Positions 8,623-17,386 of a stretch of DNA of 60,170 nt are shown piece after piece. Location: NCBI GenBank assembly GCA_024234675.1, contig JACKNU010000012.1, positions 1 through 60,170 on the forward strand. The letters are read 5' to 3'. The first letter of the stretch is position 1. Every line of letters begins with the position of its first letter. The stretch comes from Pseudomonadales bacterium. GTDB lineage: Bacteria; Pseudomonadota; Gammaproteobacteria; Pseudomonadales; Halieaceae. The translations under genes were made by a program, and so were the position numbers. The notes below the pieces were generated by a model. The model was not told the origin of the DNA and ran no database searches. It was given only the letters and a program-made list of their open reading frames with translations.

Positions 8623-9882
8623 ATGTTGTTATTTCGCCGGCTTCTACGTCGCTATCTCAAGGAAGGTACTCTGGCGGTCATTGACCCCGGGGGACATCGC
8701 GAACAGTACGGCCGCGGTGAGCCCCGCGTGACCATTCGCATCCGCGATGCGAGTTGGCCGCACAGAGTGCTCTGGAAACCGGCACTGGCCATCGGCGAGG
8801 GCTATATGGACGGTGCGTACACCATCGAAGAGGGTGGGCTGCAAGCCCTGCTTCAGTTGTGCCTGCGCAACAAGCGCTGGGGACGAGGGCCCTGGATTTA
8901 TTGCCTCCCGGCGATGGTTGAGCGTTTTGGCAAACGTTTCTTCGAGTTGAACCCGATGCCCAGGGCGCGCGGCAATGTCGCCCATCATTATGAGTTGTCC
9001 GCGGACTTTTTCGATACTTTCCTGGACGGTCAGCGCCAGTACTCCTGTGCCTACTTTGCTACCCCGGAGGACGATCTGGAAACGGCCCAGCAGCAGAAGT
9101 TGAGCCATATCGCGGCGAAACTCTGCCTCAAACCGGGCATGACGGTGCTGGATGTGGGTTGCGGCTGGGGCGGCCTCGGTCTTTACCTGGCAAGGCGCTG
9201 CGGGGCCAGGGTCACGGGCGTTACCCTGGCCCAGGGGCAATTGGAGGTGGCGCGCCGGGCGGCCGCGGAGGCGGGCTTGTCCGGGCAGGTAGAATTTCGA
9301 CTGCAGGATTATCGCCAGATCGAGGAGCAGTATGACCGGGTGGTATCGGTTGGCATGTTCGAACATGTAGGCAGCAATCACTACCGTACGTTTTTCCGCA
9401 GGGTGCGAGCATGTCTCAAGCCGCGGGGTATCGCCCTGGTGCACGCCATCGGTCGTGCGGATGGCCCCGGGGTCACCAACGCCTGGACGCGCAAGTATAT
9501 TTTCCCCGGGGGTTATTGCCCGGCTTTGAGCGAGTTGATTCCGCGTGTCGAGCAGGAAAAGCTTTTTATGACAGACCTGGAAATCCTGCGCCTGCACTAT
9601 GCCGAAACAACCCGCCTGTGGCTGGCAAGGTTTTCCGCGCGGCGCGATGAAATTGTCCGGAGTATGGACGAGCGGTTTTACCGGATGTGGGAGTTTTACC
9701 TGGCCTCGGCGGAGGCATCGTTTCGCTGGACGGGACTGATGGTATTCCAGTTGCAGCTCGCCCGCGATATCGAGGCGGTGCCCCTGACCCGTGACTACAT
9801 CGCCACTGCGGAGCGTTCCCTGAACGCGGTGGCGAGTAATCGCGGGGTCAATTCGGTGCGCGACTTCCAGCAGCCGCGGTAA
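8623..9882 (+). CDS. Cyclopropane-fatty-acyl-phospholipid synthase family protein
   Basis: 419 residues, the usual length for CFA synthase. It transfers a methylene group from S-adenosylmethionine to a double bond of membrane phospholipid acyl chains. Visible features: the N-terminal lipid-binding domain, HHYELSADFFDTFLD, the CAYF segment, the SAM-binding glycine loop LDVGCGWGGLGLYLARR near residue 180, VSVGMFEHVG, and the C-terminal FQLQLARDIEAVPLTRDY typical of the family. The start has a strong GGGAGG ribosome site 5 bp upstream. Because related enzymes (10-methyl or tuberculostearate-type) share the fold, the precise product is not certain. Confidence 0.93.
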   Translation: MLLFRRLLRRYLKEGTLAVIDPGGHREQYGRGEPRVTIRIRDASWPHRVLWKPALAIGEGYMDGAYTIEEGGLQALLQLCLRNKRWGRGPWIYCLPAMVERFGKRFFELNPMPRARGNVAHHYELSADFFDTFLDGQRQYSCAYFATPEDDLETAQQQKLSHIAAKLCLKPGMTVLDVGCGWGGLGLYLARRCGARVTGVTLAQGQLEVARRAAAEAGLSGQVEFRLQDYRQIEEQYDRVVSVGMFEHVGSNHYRTFFRRVRACLKPRGIALVHAIGRADGPGVTNAWTRKYIFPGGYCPALSELIPRVEQEKLFMTDLEILRLHYAETTRLWLARFSARRDEIVRSMDERFYRMWEFYLASAEASFRWTGLMVFQLQLARDIEAVPLTRDYIATAERSLNAVASNRGVNSVRDFQQPR

Positions 9883-10040
9883 TCCTGACTGCGATTGGCA
9901 GCCTCGACTTTCGGCCTGCGGGATAACCCTGCCCCGGGGCAGGCTTACCGGACTGAATCGATAGTTCGGGCCCGGCCCAACGGGAACTTAGTGATGGCAT
10001 CGAGATCAAACCTGCAATCCGATAGCAGGCGGCCCAGTTT

Positions 10041-10460
10041 ATGCTGAAACGACCCGTGTCTCCCCCGGCGGGCAGGCTCACATCATTTGCTTTGCTGCTG
10101 GCATTTTATGGCGTGCCCTTGCTGGCAGAAGCGCCGCCTCCCGAGGGGCCACACGACCTCTACAATCCGGCCCGCACGGCGCTGGTCAACGCCCAACTCC
10201 AACTGGCTGAGTCCAGCCAACAGCAGCGCGAATTCCTGGAGCGGATCGAACGTATGGCCAAGGGGATAGACAACTCCCTGGCACTGCTGGAGAACGCCAG
10301 CCAACTTGACCCATCCAGGAAAGTTGCGATCGATCAGGTCCGCCAACGGCTGGCAGCCCTGCAGCAGGAAGCTTCGCTCTGCACCCTTGCCAGGAGCACG
10401 ACCCTGGATACCTATGACCAGCTGTTGAATGATCTGCAGGGACTGATTGAGCGCTATTGA
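10041..10460 (+). CDS. Small exported coiled-coil protein, unknown function
   Basis: 139 residues. The N-terminus has basic residues, a hydrophobic stretch (LTSFALLLAFYGVPLLA) and a likely signal peptidase site near AEA, so it should be exported to the periplasm. The mature part is almost entirely helical with heptad-like spacing (QLQLAESSQQQREFLERIERM ... VRQRLAALQQEASL), indicating coiled coil. No catalytic motif is visible. It is separate from its neighbours, 158 bp after the cyclopropane synthase and convergent with the esterase gene downstream. It could be a structural periplasmic protein; I cannot assign a family. Confidence 0.6.
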   Translation: MLKRPVSPPAGRLTSFALLLAFYGVPLLAEAPPPEGPHDLYNPARTALVNAQLQLAESSQQQREFLERIERMAKGIDNSLALLENASQLDPSRKVAIDQVRQRLAALQQEASLCTLARSTTLDTYDQLLNDLQGLIERY

Positions 10461-10575
10461 GGCTGCTGCCGCAAAAACTTACACCAATATAACCGCCACT
10501 GAAGCCTGTGTTGGATGCCAGTCGCCGCGCCAGGACGGGTGCGCATCCCGTTGCGCGATAGAGAAACCCGCTCGT

Positions 10576-11526
10576 TCAACCACCCGCCCTGGGGTGCTCC
10601 AGAATCCAGTCCACGAATGCGTCCAGACCGGTGTCCACCCAGGGACCCGGGATGTGGGGACCGTCGTTGATGGTCCAGAACTCGACCGCTGCGCCCCGCC
10701 GACAGCCCGGCCAGGTGGTACTCGAGGTCTCGGCGCCCGCGAGGTTGCCTACCAGGTCGATAGCGGGGCCGGGGGTCGGCCGGGTGGTGTCGCAACTGGC
10801 GAGCATGGCGTAGCGCTCGGCGGCCGCCGGCGCGCTGAGGTAGGCGCCTGCTATCCCCGGATAAAAGACGGTGTCATCCTGGTCGCCGTGTATGGTCAGT
10901 ACGCTCACCGGTCTACTGGCGGGGCGGCACCGGTCCAGGTCCACAAAGGTGGAGCCGGCCAGGTTTACCATCGAGGTCACCAGGTCGGACGCCTCGCAGG
11001 CCATGGTAAAGGACATAAAGCCGCCACTGGAGTGGCCGATGAGCCCGACGCGGCTGGTATCGATACTGTAGGTGGCGGCGGCCTCCCGGATCAGGTCCTT
11101 GAGGTAGGGAACATCGCTGATCTGGTTGGCCTCCTCCGGCGGTGTGTCGCAGCAGGTCGGGGTGAAGCGCCACTGTCTGCGCCCGTCTGCGGCGACCAGG
11201 CCATCGGGGTAAACCATCACGAACTGCTGGCGGTCTATCCTGTCGAACAGGCCCATGTAGAGGGCCTGTATCTGGCCGTTGACACCGCGGCCGTGCAACA
11301 CCACGACCAGGGGATAGCGGGTGCTGTTGTCGTAATCGGAAGGTATCTGCACCATGGCGGGGCGCTCTCCACCCAGTACCAGCGGCGGATTTGAGGCGCA
11401 TGTCCCGGTGTCTGCGCAGCCCTGCAGGGTAAAGATGTCAACGGCATTGGAGCTGTTGCCATCACAGCCCGCCAGGGCGGTAACCGCGGCAATGGAACAA
11501 AGACAATTGCGCAGCTGTGTCAACAC
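10576..11526 (-). CDS. Secreted polyhydroxybutyrate depolymerase/feruloyl-esterase-like lipoprotein (LpqC-type)
   Basis: 316 residues, alpha/beta hydrolase of the PHB-depolymerase/LpqC group. An N-terminal signal with lipobox VTALAGC makes Cys21 the probable lipidated residue, so it is an envelope or surface lipoprotein. Visible features: the oxyanion segment VVVLHGRGVNG, the nucleophile elbow GHSSGGFMSF, the acid in IHGDQDDTVFY, and the His in DGPHIPGPW, which is the usual position for this family. It probably cleaves ester bonds of a polyester or acylated polysaccharide; the substrate is unknown. Starts at GTG (or the adjacent TTG) after a G-rich GGGGG site. Confidence 0.83.
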   Translation of the reverse strand: MLTQLRNCLCSIAAVTALAGCDGNSSNAVDIFTLQGCADTGTCASNPPLVLGGERPAMVQIPSDYDNSTRYPLVVVLHGRGVNGQIQALYMGLFDRIDRQQFVMVYPDGLVAADGRRQWRFTPTCCDTPPEEANQISDVPYLKDLIREAAATYSIDTSRVGLIGHSSGGFMSFTMACEASDLVTSMVNLAGSTFVDLDRCRPASRPVSVLTIHGDQDDTVFYPGIAGAYLSAPAAAERYAMLASCDTTRPTPGPAIDLVGNLAGAETSSTTWPGCRRGAAVEFWTINDGPHIPGPWVDTGLDAFVDWILEHPRAGG

Positions 11527-11853
11527 GCCAAACCCCCGATATGAATGTAAGCGCCCCTATTCTGGTTTGATCAACGGTGCCTTGACAAGGAGATTCCGGC
11601 ACCGCGCGGCAGCGGCGACTGCACGGAGCCTCAGGAACGACTATGATGTCGAGGTCAAACTGAGGCCGGTGCTGCCGATCGCCCTGCGCTGGCGATTGGA
11701 CCAGTTCGACCTGGGCAAGGCCCGAGGCAGCGGTGGAGCACCTGCATGGCCGGCAGTGCCCGATTGACGGTGGCCGGCCCCGCTCGTTATGTTAGGCGCC
11801 ATCTGGTCCGGGGGACCGGCGCGCTTCCGCAGATGACTACGATGGAGAATACT
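11527..11853. other. Intergenic region between divergent hydrolase genes
   Basis: A 327-bp stretch separating the divergent esterase and alpha/beta hydrolase genes. It should hold both promoters. Open frames run through it but have no family resemblance, and the only good ribosome site (TGGAGA) belongs to the gene at 11854. I see no long inverted repeat or RNA gene in it. Confidence 0.5.
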
Positions 11854-12879
11854 ATGCGAATTGCATTACTGCTGTGCAGCCTGCTGTTTGCCGTCACCGG
11901 CCATGCCAAAAGCAAGCTGCAGGATGATTTCAATTACCTGGGGCCCACCATGCAGTCCATGCAGTCCCCCTCGGGGCGCACCCTGGCTTACCTCGATGAG
12001 GGCGACCGCAACTGGCAGGCGGTGGTGTTCGTGGGCGGTTCCGGTACCAGCGGCCGGGTTTTTGCACTGCTGGAATTCCTGCGCGAAACCCGGCGCAACC
12101 TGAAACTCCGCTTCATCAGTGTGGAGCGCAACGGCTTCGGCACCACAGCTTTCGACGACTCGCTGGCCTACGCCGACTATGCCGAGGACGTTGAAGCCGT
12201 GCTGGAGCAACTCGGGGTGAGAGAGTTCAGCCTGTTCGCGATTTCGGGGGGTGGGCCCTACGCCGCGGTAATCGCCAACCGCAATGCCGGCAGCCTGACC
12301 TCGGTGCATATGGCTTCCGCGCTGACCTGGGAAGACCCGTCCGCCCTGCAGTGTATCGTTCCCGAGCAGGCGCTGACCATCTACACCAAAGATCCTGTGG
12401 CATGGTGGGGCTTCACGCCCGAGAGCCCGGTGCAGCGCATACCGGGATTCCCGGATGCCGCCTACGACGATGCCGCCCGGACCTTCAATATGGGTGGCCA
12501 GGCCGGGGATCCCGCCGCGCTGGCCCACGAGTTCGGGCTGTACTGCCAGGTGCAGGCGCTGCCCGACCTCACCGGAGTCACCGCACCGGTCTACCTGTAT
12601 TATGGTGATGCCGATCCCCTGACCCCCATTGACCCTCACGCCGGGCGCTGGCTGGCGGGTTTCAGCAACGCCGAGGTGGTTGCCCGTATTTACCCGGGAG
12701 AGGGCCATGAGGCCCAGTACCGTCACCTGGACCAGATCCTGGTGGATATCGCCGGCCTGGGCGACAAACTGGTGGTTTGCAAGCGCGGCGCCAACAAGAC
12801 CCAACTCGTCAAGCAGGCCAAGGCGCAGAAGATTCTCGACAAAGGGGGAAGCCTGGGTCTTTGTGCCTGGCAGGATTGA
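11854..12879 (+). CDS. Exported alpha/beta-fold hydrolase
   Basis: 341 residues with a clear signal peptide (MRIALLLCSLLFAVTGHA|KSK). The alpha/beta hydrolase pattern is visible: strand and oxyanion segment VVFVGGSGTSGRVFALLEF, a nucleophile elbow in which Ser is in AISGGGPYAA, an acid in YLYYGDADPLTPID, and a late His in PGEGHEAQYRHL. It therefore probably hydrolyses an ester or similar bond in the periplasm. The start was set at the ATG after GGAGA because it begins the signal peptide; a longer in-frame version from upstream would bury it. The next gene (MtfA-like) follows after 64 bp in the same direction. Confidence 0.82.
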   Translation: MRIALLLCSLLFAVTGHAKSKLQDDFNYLGPTMQSMQSPSGRTLAYLDEGDRNWQAVVFVGGSGTSGRVFALLEFLRETRRNLKLRFISVERNGFGTTAFDDSLAYADYAEDVEAVLEQLGVREFSLFAISGGGPYAAVIANRNAGSLTSVHMASALTWEDPSALQCIVPEQALTIYTKDPVAWWGFTPESPVQRIPGFPDAAYDDAARTFNMGGQAGDPAALAHEFGLYCQVQALPDLTGVTAPVYLYYGDADPLTPIDPHAGRWLAGFSNAEVVARIYPGEGHEAQYRHLDQILVDIAGLGDKLVVCKRGANKTQLVKQAKAQKILDKGGSLGLCAWQD

Positions 12880-12943
12880 GCCGTGTGGTAACGGGCCAGC
12901 ATCATGAACTGTTTGCCCGCGGTCGGTATGAGGTAGTGCCAGC

Positions 12944-13792
12944 ATGATTGCCCTTGTGCCCATGGCCCTCGTGCTGGTGGCATTTGCCCTGTACTTGGTC
13001 TACTCGCGCTGGCGCCGGCGCGCGCTGCGCAACAGGCCTTTTCCGGCGCCCTGGCTGGGATTTCTCGCCACGGGTTTGCCGGTTTACGCCTCGCTGGCAG
13101 CGGATGAGCAGGCCAGGCTGCGCCAGCTGATACAGCAGTTCATCGCCGACAAGCGCTTCTACGGTTGCGGCGGCCTGACGATAACAGACGAGATGCGGGT
13201 CACCATCGCCGCCGAGGCCTGCCTGCTGCTGGTCAACAAGGGCGGGCCGGTCTACCCGGAGCTGGCTTCCGTACTGGTCTATCCCTCGGCCTTCCAGGTA
13301 CAGCGGGACGAACACCGTCCCGATGGCACTGTCGCGGCAGGCGATCACCACTTGCTGGGCGAGTCCTGGAGCAATGGCAAAGTCATACTGTCCTGGGACG
13401 ACGTGCAGAAGGGGGTCGGCGATTTCACCGACGGGCACAACGTGGTGTTGCACGAGTTTGCGCACCAGCTGGACGCCGAGTCCGGCTCGGTCAACGGCGC
13501 GCCGCCACTGCGCCGCAACAGTTATAAGTCATGGGCCAGTGTTTTTTCCGCAAGCTTCGCGAATCTGAGGAGCCGCAGCCTGCACGGGCAGGCGACCGTC
13601 ATGGACGAGTACGGCGCGACCAGCCCGGCGGAGTTTTTCGCGGTGGCCACAGAGACGTTTTTTGAAAGGCCGCAACAGCTGTTCGCGGTGCGGCCTGATT
13701 TGTACGACGAGCTGCAGACCTACTACCAGGTGGATCCTCGGAAATGGCGTCCACATGGGGCCGCAGGCCTCGGCGGCCCCGGGACGACCTAG
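12944..13792 (+). CDS. MtfA-like zinc-dependent peptidase (M90 family)
   Basis: 282 residues. An N-terminal transmembrane segment (MIALVPMALVLVAFALYLVY) anchors it to the inner membrane, unlike soluble E. coli MtfA. The zinc site HEFAHQLD is at residues 170-177, and a further metal ligand is likely in the ATETFFERP segment, as in the family. FAVATETFFERPQQL and the N-terminal FRGGLTIT-like portion (FYGCGGLTITDEMRVTIAA) match MtfA/DUF980 proteins, which in E. coli respond to the Mlc repressor. The target here is unknown. The gene ends 4 bp into the convergent UrcA gene. Confidence 0.88.
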   Translation: MIALVPMALVLVAFALYLVYSRWRRRALRNRPFPAPWLGFLATGLPVYASLAADEQARLRQLIQQFIADKRFYGCGGLTITDEMRVTIAAEACLLLVNKGGPVYPELASVLVYPSAFQVQRDEHRPDGTVAAGDHHLLGESWSNGKVILSWDDVQKGVGDFTDGHNVVLHEFAHQLDAESGSVNGAPPLRRNSYKSWASVFSASFANLRSRSLHGQATVMDEYGATSPAEFFAVATETFFERPQQLFAVRPDLYDELQTYYQVDPRKWRPHGAAGLGGPGTT

Positions 13793-14151
13793 TTGGAGAG
13801 CGTCGCCACCTGGCTGGAGTCCAGCTGGCTGACGGCAGTCGCCATCGCCGCTTCGACGCACTTGCGATTGTGGGAGGCTGCGGCCAGGCTGCCGGCTTCG
13901 CGGTAGCCGGTGGGCCCGCAAACCTTCTCGGCGGCGCGCTTGATCTTGTTTTCCACCACCGCGCGACCCTCTGCCGTGGCCAGGTCAGATTCCGCGAAGT
14001 TGATGCTGACGGAGGCGGTGGTGGCCGCGGCCGGGTTGACGTAAGCCTGGGTTTCCTCCGCGCTCGCCTGGGCGGAAAAGCCCAGGGCAAGGCTGACCGC
14101 GGCTGCAGTCGTGGCGCTGTAAAGTCTGGTGAACACTGTAGATGATTTCAT
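13789..14151 (-). CDS. UrcA family protein
   Basis: 120-residue exported protein. Signal peptide MKSSTVFTRLYSATTAAAVSLALGFSAQASA is followed by a small domain with SINFAESDLATAEGRAVVENKIKRAAEKVCG and a late Cys in SHNRKCVEAAMATAV. The Asp-Leu-xx-xx-Gly-Arg pattern and two cysteines (in EKVCG and RKCV), probably a disulfide, are typical of UrcA proteins, whose role is unknown. The ATG follows a good GAGGAG site. Convergent with the peptidase gene, which it overlaps by 4 bp. Confidence 0.82.
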   Translation of the reverse strand: MKSSTVFTRLYSATTAAAVSLALGFSAQASAEETQAYVNPAAATTASVSINFAESDLATAEGRAVVENKIKRAAEKVCGPTGYREAGSLAAASHNRKCVEAAMATAVSQLDSSQVATLSN

Positions 14152-14347
14152 TGGGTATCTCCTCGAGCGTTGTTGCCGGCATTGTGGTGCCGGATAGCGG
14201 GTAGGTCGCAACCTGTGTGCCTTGACCTTGGGAGATAGCTTAGGTTGTGGCGGGAGCCCCCGAAATGGCCTTGCGGCGAACGGCAGGCAGCTGTCGGTGA
14301 AGTGAGTGTTTGCCGCGATGAGTGGTTATGGCGCGGTGGCGGCCGGG

Positions 14348-15151
14348 CTAGGAAGCCAGTAAACGCCTGACCCGGTCGCGATAGCCCCGGCTTACCTTGA
14401 GCTTCGCCCCGCCCTCGAGAGTGAGAACGTATTCGCCGTTCAACAGTGATTCGGCACTCGCGATGGCATTGATATTGACGATACTCGAGCGGTGCACGCG
14501 GATGAAGGTGTCCGGGTGCAGGCTCTCCTCGAGCCGCTTCATGGTGGTGCGCATGATGTGGGTCCTGCCGCTGGCGTGCACACACATATAGTCGCCCGCG
14601 GCATCGATCCACTGTATTTCGGCGGTTTTAACCAGCTGGAATCGGTTGCCGTCCTTGATTGTCAAGCGGTCCGGCCGGGTGCTTCCGGGGTCGTCGTCCC
14701 CGGCGACCAGTTCCCCCGCACTGCCGGCCTCCCGGCGCCCGCTTACCATGGCCATCAGCGCCTCCTTGCTGCCGCTGTTTTGCTGCGCCTGGCGCGCCAC
14801 CGCCCGGCTGACAGCTTCCAGCAGGCGCTCCTCCTCGATGGGTTTCAGAACATAGTCGACGGCGTGCACCTTGAACGCATCGATCGCATATTGGTCGAAG
14901 GCGGTCACGAAGATGATCAGCGGCATGACGTCTGCCTGCAGCTCACAAACGAGATCAAAGCCGTCCATCCCGGGCATCTGTATGTCCAGGAACACCAGGT
15001 CCGGTGACTGTTCGTGGATAAGCTGCAGCGCCTCGTGGCCGTTGGCACACTCGGCGATGAGTTCCACCTGCGGTATCCCCGCCAGGCGCATGGCCAGCCC
15101 GCGCCGCGCGAGATGCTCGTCATCCACGATAATGGTCTTCAGCGGTTTCAT
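14348..15151 (-). CDS. LytTR-family response regulator
   Basis: 267 residues. Receiver domain at the N-terminus (IIVDDEHLARRGL, phosphoacceptor D56 in LVFLDIQMPGMDG, and the Lys in VDYVLKPIEEE), a linker, and a C-terminal LytTR DNA-binding domain (residues ~165-267, with RLTIKDGNRFQLVKTAEIQWID and FIRVHRSSIVNINAI). LytTR proteins bind imperfect direct repeats rather than palindromes. The gene overlaps the upstream LytS-type sensor kinase by 4 bases (ATGA), so the pair is translationally coupled. Targets are unknown; the adjacent ABC/GntR operon is an obvious candidate but this is inference. Confidence 0.93.
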   Translation of the reverse strand: MKPLKTIIVDDEHLARRGLAMRLAGIPQVELIAECANGHEALQLIHEQSPDLVFLDIQMPGMDGFDLVCELQADVMPLIIFVTAFDQYAIDAFKVHAVDYVLKPIEEERLLEAVSRAVARQAQQNSGSKEALMAMVSGRREAGSAGELVAGDDDPGSTRPDRLTIKDGNRFQLVKTAEIQWIDAAGDYMCVHASGRTHIMRTTMKRLEESLHPDTFIRVHRSSIVNINAIASAESLLNGEYVLTLEGGAKLKVSRGYRDRVRRLLAS

Positions 15152-16242
15152 GTTGGTGTCGACTCCAGTTCCAGTGGCAGGCGTATGGTGATGGTGAGCC
15201 CGTGGGGCTCGGTGTTGCCCAGGCGAAAGGATTGCTGCTTGCCGTAAATCTCGCGCAGCCGCTCGCGGCAATTTGCCAGGCCCACGCCGCCGCCCTGCTG
15301 CGGCTTGCCGGGGCGATGGTCCAGCCCCGGGCCGTCGTCGGCGACGGTGAGCTCCAGTTCGTCGCCGGCCACCCGGGCGCTGACCGCAATGGAGCCGCCG
15401 CCTATGGCAACCGATATGGCGTACTTGATCGAGTTCTCCACCAGCGGCTGTAGCAGCAGGCTGGGCATCAGCGCCGAGCGGGCGGATGGGTCGATATCGA
15501 AGAACAACTGCAGGCGCTCCTCGAAGCGCACTTTCTCGATGTCGAGATAGAGTTTCAGGGCCTCCACTTCCGTCGCCACAGTCACCTTCTGCATCGGGTC
15601 GTTGTCCAGGGAATAGCGCAGGAAGCGGCTCAGGCGGGTCAGCATGGTATTGGCCAACTCGGCATTGTGGTCCAGTACCAGGGTGGATATGGCGTTGAGG
15701 GTATTGAACAGAAAATGCGGGTTCAGCTGGTACCGCAGCATCTTCAGCTGTGCCTGGTGCGCCATCGCGGTGGCCTTCAGGCGCCGCTGCTGCTCGTCCT
15801 GGGCGAGCAGGTAATACTTGATGCCAAAGTACAGCGCGCTCCACACCAGCATCACCATGAAGGCGCCGGTCGTACCCTCGAAATACGACCAGAAGCCCTC
15901 TTTGTCCGGGTAAGCCTCCACGGCGGGATCGTAGAAGAAGTTCATGAAGACCACTGCCCGAAAGCCCATCCAGGTCGCGCCACCGGCGAAGGAGCCCGCC
16001 AGGATCGCCACGCCCCGCAGGGCGGGGCCGCGCTCCCAGGTGGCGTGGTAGAGCGCGCGCAGCAACAGGGTAATCCCCAGGCCGACAGCGCTGATGAGCA
16101 GCAGGTAGGTCCAGTAATGCTCGGGCGGCGATCGCCACACGAACACGCCGAGATAGGAGGTGATAGCCCAGCACGACCAGCCCCCCAGTTGCAGGGTCCA
16201 GAAAAGGTGGCGCTTATCCTGTAGGAACGCTTGTATCTGCAT
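15148..16242 (-). CDS. LytS/YehU-type sensor histidine kinase
   Basis: 364 residues. Four or so transmembrane helices occupy the first ~160 residues (YWTYLLLISAVGLGITLLL, GVAILAGSFAGG). The kinase core follows: His_kinase family signature YQLNPHFLFNTLNAISTL with the phosphoacceptor His near residue 174, then the N box NSIKYAI and the G boxes ADDGPGLD and GGGVGLANCRERL. It should phosphorylate the LytTR regulator downstream. I start at the ATG at MQIQAFLQDK. The TTG 33 bp upstream coincides with a -35 hexamer and is unlikely to be a start. The signal sensed is unknown. Confidence 0.92.
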   Translation of the reverse strand: MQIQAFLQDKRHLFWTLQLGGWSCWAITSYLGVFVWRSPPEHYWTYLLLISAVGLGITLLLRALYHATWERGPALRGVAILAGSFAGGATWMGFRAVVFMNFFYDPAVEAYPDKEGFWSYFEGTTGAFMVMLVWSALYFGIKYYLLAQDEQQRRLKATAMAHQAQLKMLRYQLNPHFLFNTLNAISTLVLDHNAELANTMLTRLSRFLRYSLDNDPMQKVTVATEVEALKLYLDIEKVRFEERLQLFFDIDPSARSALMPSLLLQPLVENSIKYAISVAIGGGSIAVSARVAGDELELTVADDGPGLDHRPGKPQQGGGVGLANCRERLREIYGKQQSFRLGNTEPHGLTITIRLPLELESTPT

Positions 16243-16248
16243 TAGCCC

Positions 16249-16275
16249 ATTATAGGGAGGTACCAGAGTCGTCAA
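16249..16275 (-). promoter_or_regulatory. Strong sigma70-type promoter of lytS-lytTR, predicting a leaderless mRNA
   Basis: Minus-strand TTGACG (16270-16275), a 15-bp spacer and a perfect TATAAT (16249-16254). With +1 about 7 bases beyond the -10, transcription would begin at or next to the A of the lytS ATG at 16242. No Shine-Dalgarno sequence is present, as expected of a leaderless message. The 15-bp spacer is slightly short for a perfect promoter. Confidence 0.5.
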
Positions 16276-16345
16276 TGGCGCTTTATCGCAAATTGCCCTC
16301 GTTTCGTCTCATTGGCAACGGTTTTTTCGCCGTCCCGGGGCGGGC

Positions 16346-17386
16346 TCAGATCTCCAGCCGGTATTTGCGCAGCCGCGCGGCGGCCCAGGAAAACCCGAGC
16401 GCAACCAGTAACCCCCCCAGCATGGCGGGATAGTCCAGGGTACGCCAGTCCGGCGGCTGGAAATAGAAGCCCATTGAATCAGCCCCGGTGCTGCTGCGCT
16501 GGGGTATGTGGGCTCCGATCGCCGAGGACAGGTAATCGCTGCCGAAGAACAGTTGTTCCATCACCACCAGCGCCAGGGGAATCGCCAGCGCCAAGAGCAG
16601 CGGCGAGCGCCTGGCCGCGGCGGAGCAAAGCAGCAGCCAGGTGTACAGTGGCAGCGTCCACAGTATCCATATCACCATGCCCCCCAGCTGTGCCCCGAGC
16701 AGGCTGGGAAGGTCGAGATTGGCCAGCACCAACTCTGCCGGATTCATATCCATGCGCCATACGGCCAGCATTGCCAGCAGCACGGAGCAGAGCTGGGTCG
16801 CCATGGAGGCGAGGAGGTAGATAGCCGGAACCAGCACGCACACTGTCAGCAGTTTGGAGACGAGTTCCTGCTTTTCAGCCACCGGCATCGACTTCCAGAA
16901 CAGGATGCTGCCGTCCCGGCGGTCATTGTAGAGCGTGCCCAGCAGGTAATTGATGGAGGTGGTGAGCATGATCAGGAGAAAGAACCAGTGCAGTCCATTG
17001 AGGACGGTGTTGACCGGCTTGCTGCTCCCCAGGTCGTCCAGGGGATTCTCCTCCCGGGCTGGCGGGTTGAAGGTCCAGTCGCGGCCAAAGTTCCATTCCT
17101 GGCTGCCGGCGTCCGTGGTTTCGTTTTCGTTCTGCACGATCTGGATCGGGGCGGACTGGTCCTCATCGAGTGAGATCGTGATATTGACCCCGTGGGACGA
17201 GCTGCTGTTTTCAAGAATCTCCACCATCGAGCTGCCGACGATGGTGATCTGGTTGGTGAGCAGCACACTCGCCAGCAACAGCAGGATGAAAGTGGCCGCC
17301 ACCGCCAGCGGAGCGAGGACCAGCGAGTTCCTGTATTCCTGCAGCTCCCGCCGCAGCAGGGCGATATAGTTGGTTTGCTCGGTCAT
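16346..17386 (-). CDS. ABC transporter permease
   Basis: 346 residues of the ABC-2-type permease class. It has an N-terminal TM helix (SLVLAPLAVAATFILLLLASVLL), a large extracytoplasmic loop (residues ~50-130, rich in acidic and Asn residues), then five more TM helices (for example WFFLLIMLTTSINYLLGTLY, LALAIPLALVVMEQLFFG). The start ATG overlaps the ATPase stop codon by one base, so translation is coupled to it. The substrate is unknown; with the adjoining GntR/ABC module a role in envelope defence or multidrug/peptide export is plausible. Confidence 0.85.
   Translation of the reverse strand: MTEQTNYIALLRRELQEYRNSLVLAPLAVAATFILLLLASVLLTNQITIVGSSMVEILENSSSSHGVNITISLDEDQSAPIQIVQNENETTDAGSQEWNFGRDWTFNPPAREENPLDDLGSSKPVNTVLNGLHWFFLLIMLTTSINYLLGTLYNDRRDGSILFWKSMPVAEKQELVSKLLTVCVLVPAIYLLASMATQLCSVLLAMLAVWRMDMNPAELVLANLDLPSLLGAQLGGMVIWILWTLPLYTWLLLCSAAARRSPLLLALAIPLALVVMEQLFFGSDYLSSAIGAHIPQRSSTGADSMGFYFQPPDWRTLDYPAMLGGLLVALGFSWAAARLRKYRLEI

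Noticed and set aside
9928..9943. CCTGCC-CCGG-GGCAGG hairpin as a terminator after the cyclopropane synthase gene
   Set aside because: The stem is GC-rich but no T-run follows on either strand, so an intrinsic terminator is not supported.
16275..16275. TTG at 16275 as start of the LytS-type kinase
   Set aside because: It lies in the -35 hexamer of a strong promoter, so a transcript from this promoter could not include it.
16276..16345. GC-rich sequence after the permease stop as an intrinsic terminator
   Set aside because: No clean stem-loop with T-run; readthrough toward lytS remains possible although lytS has its own promoter.
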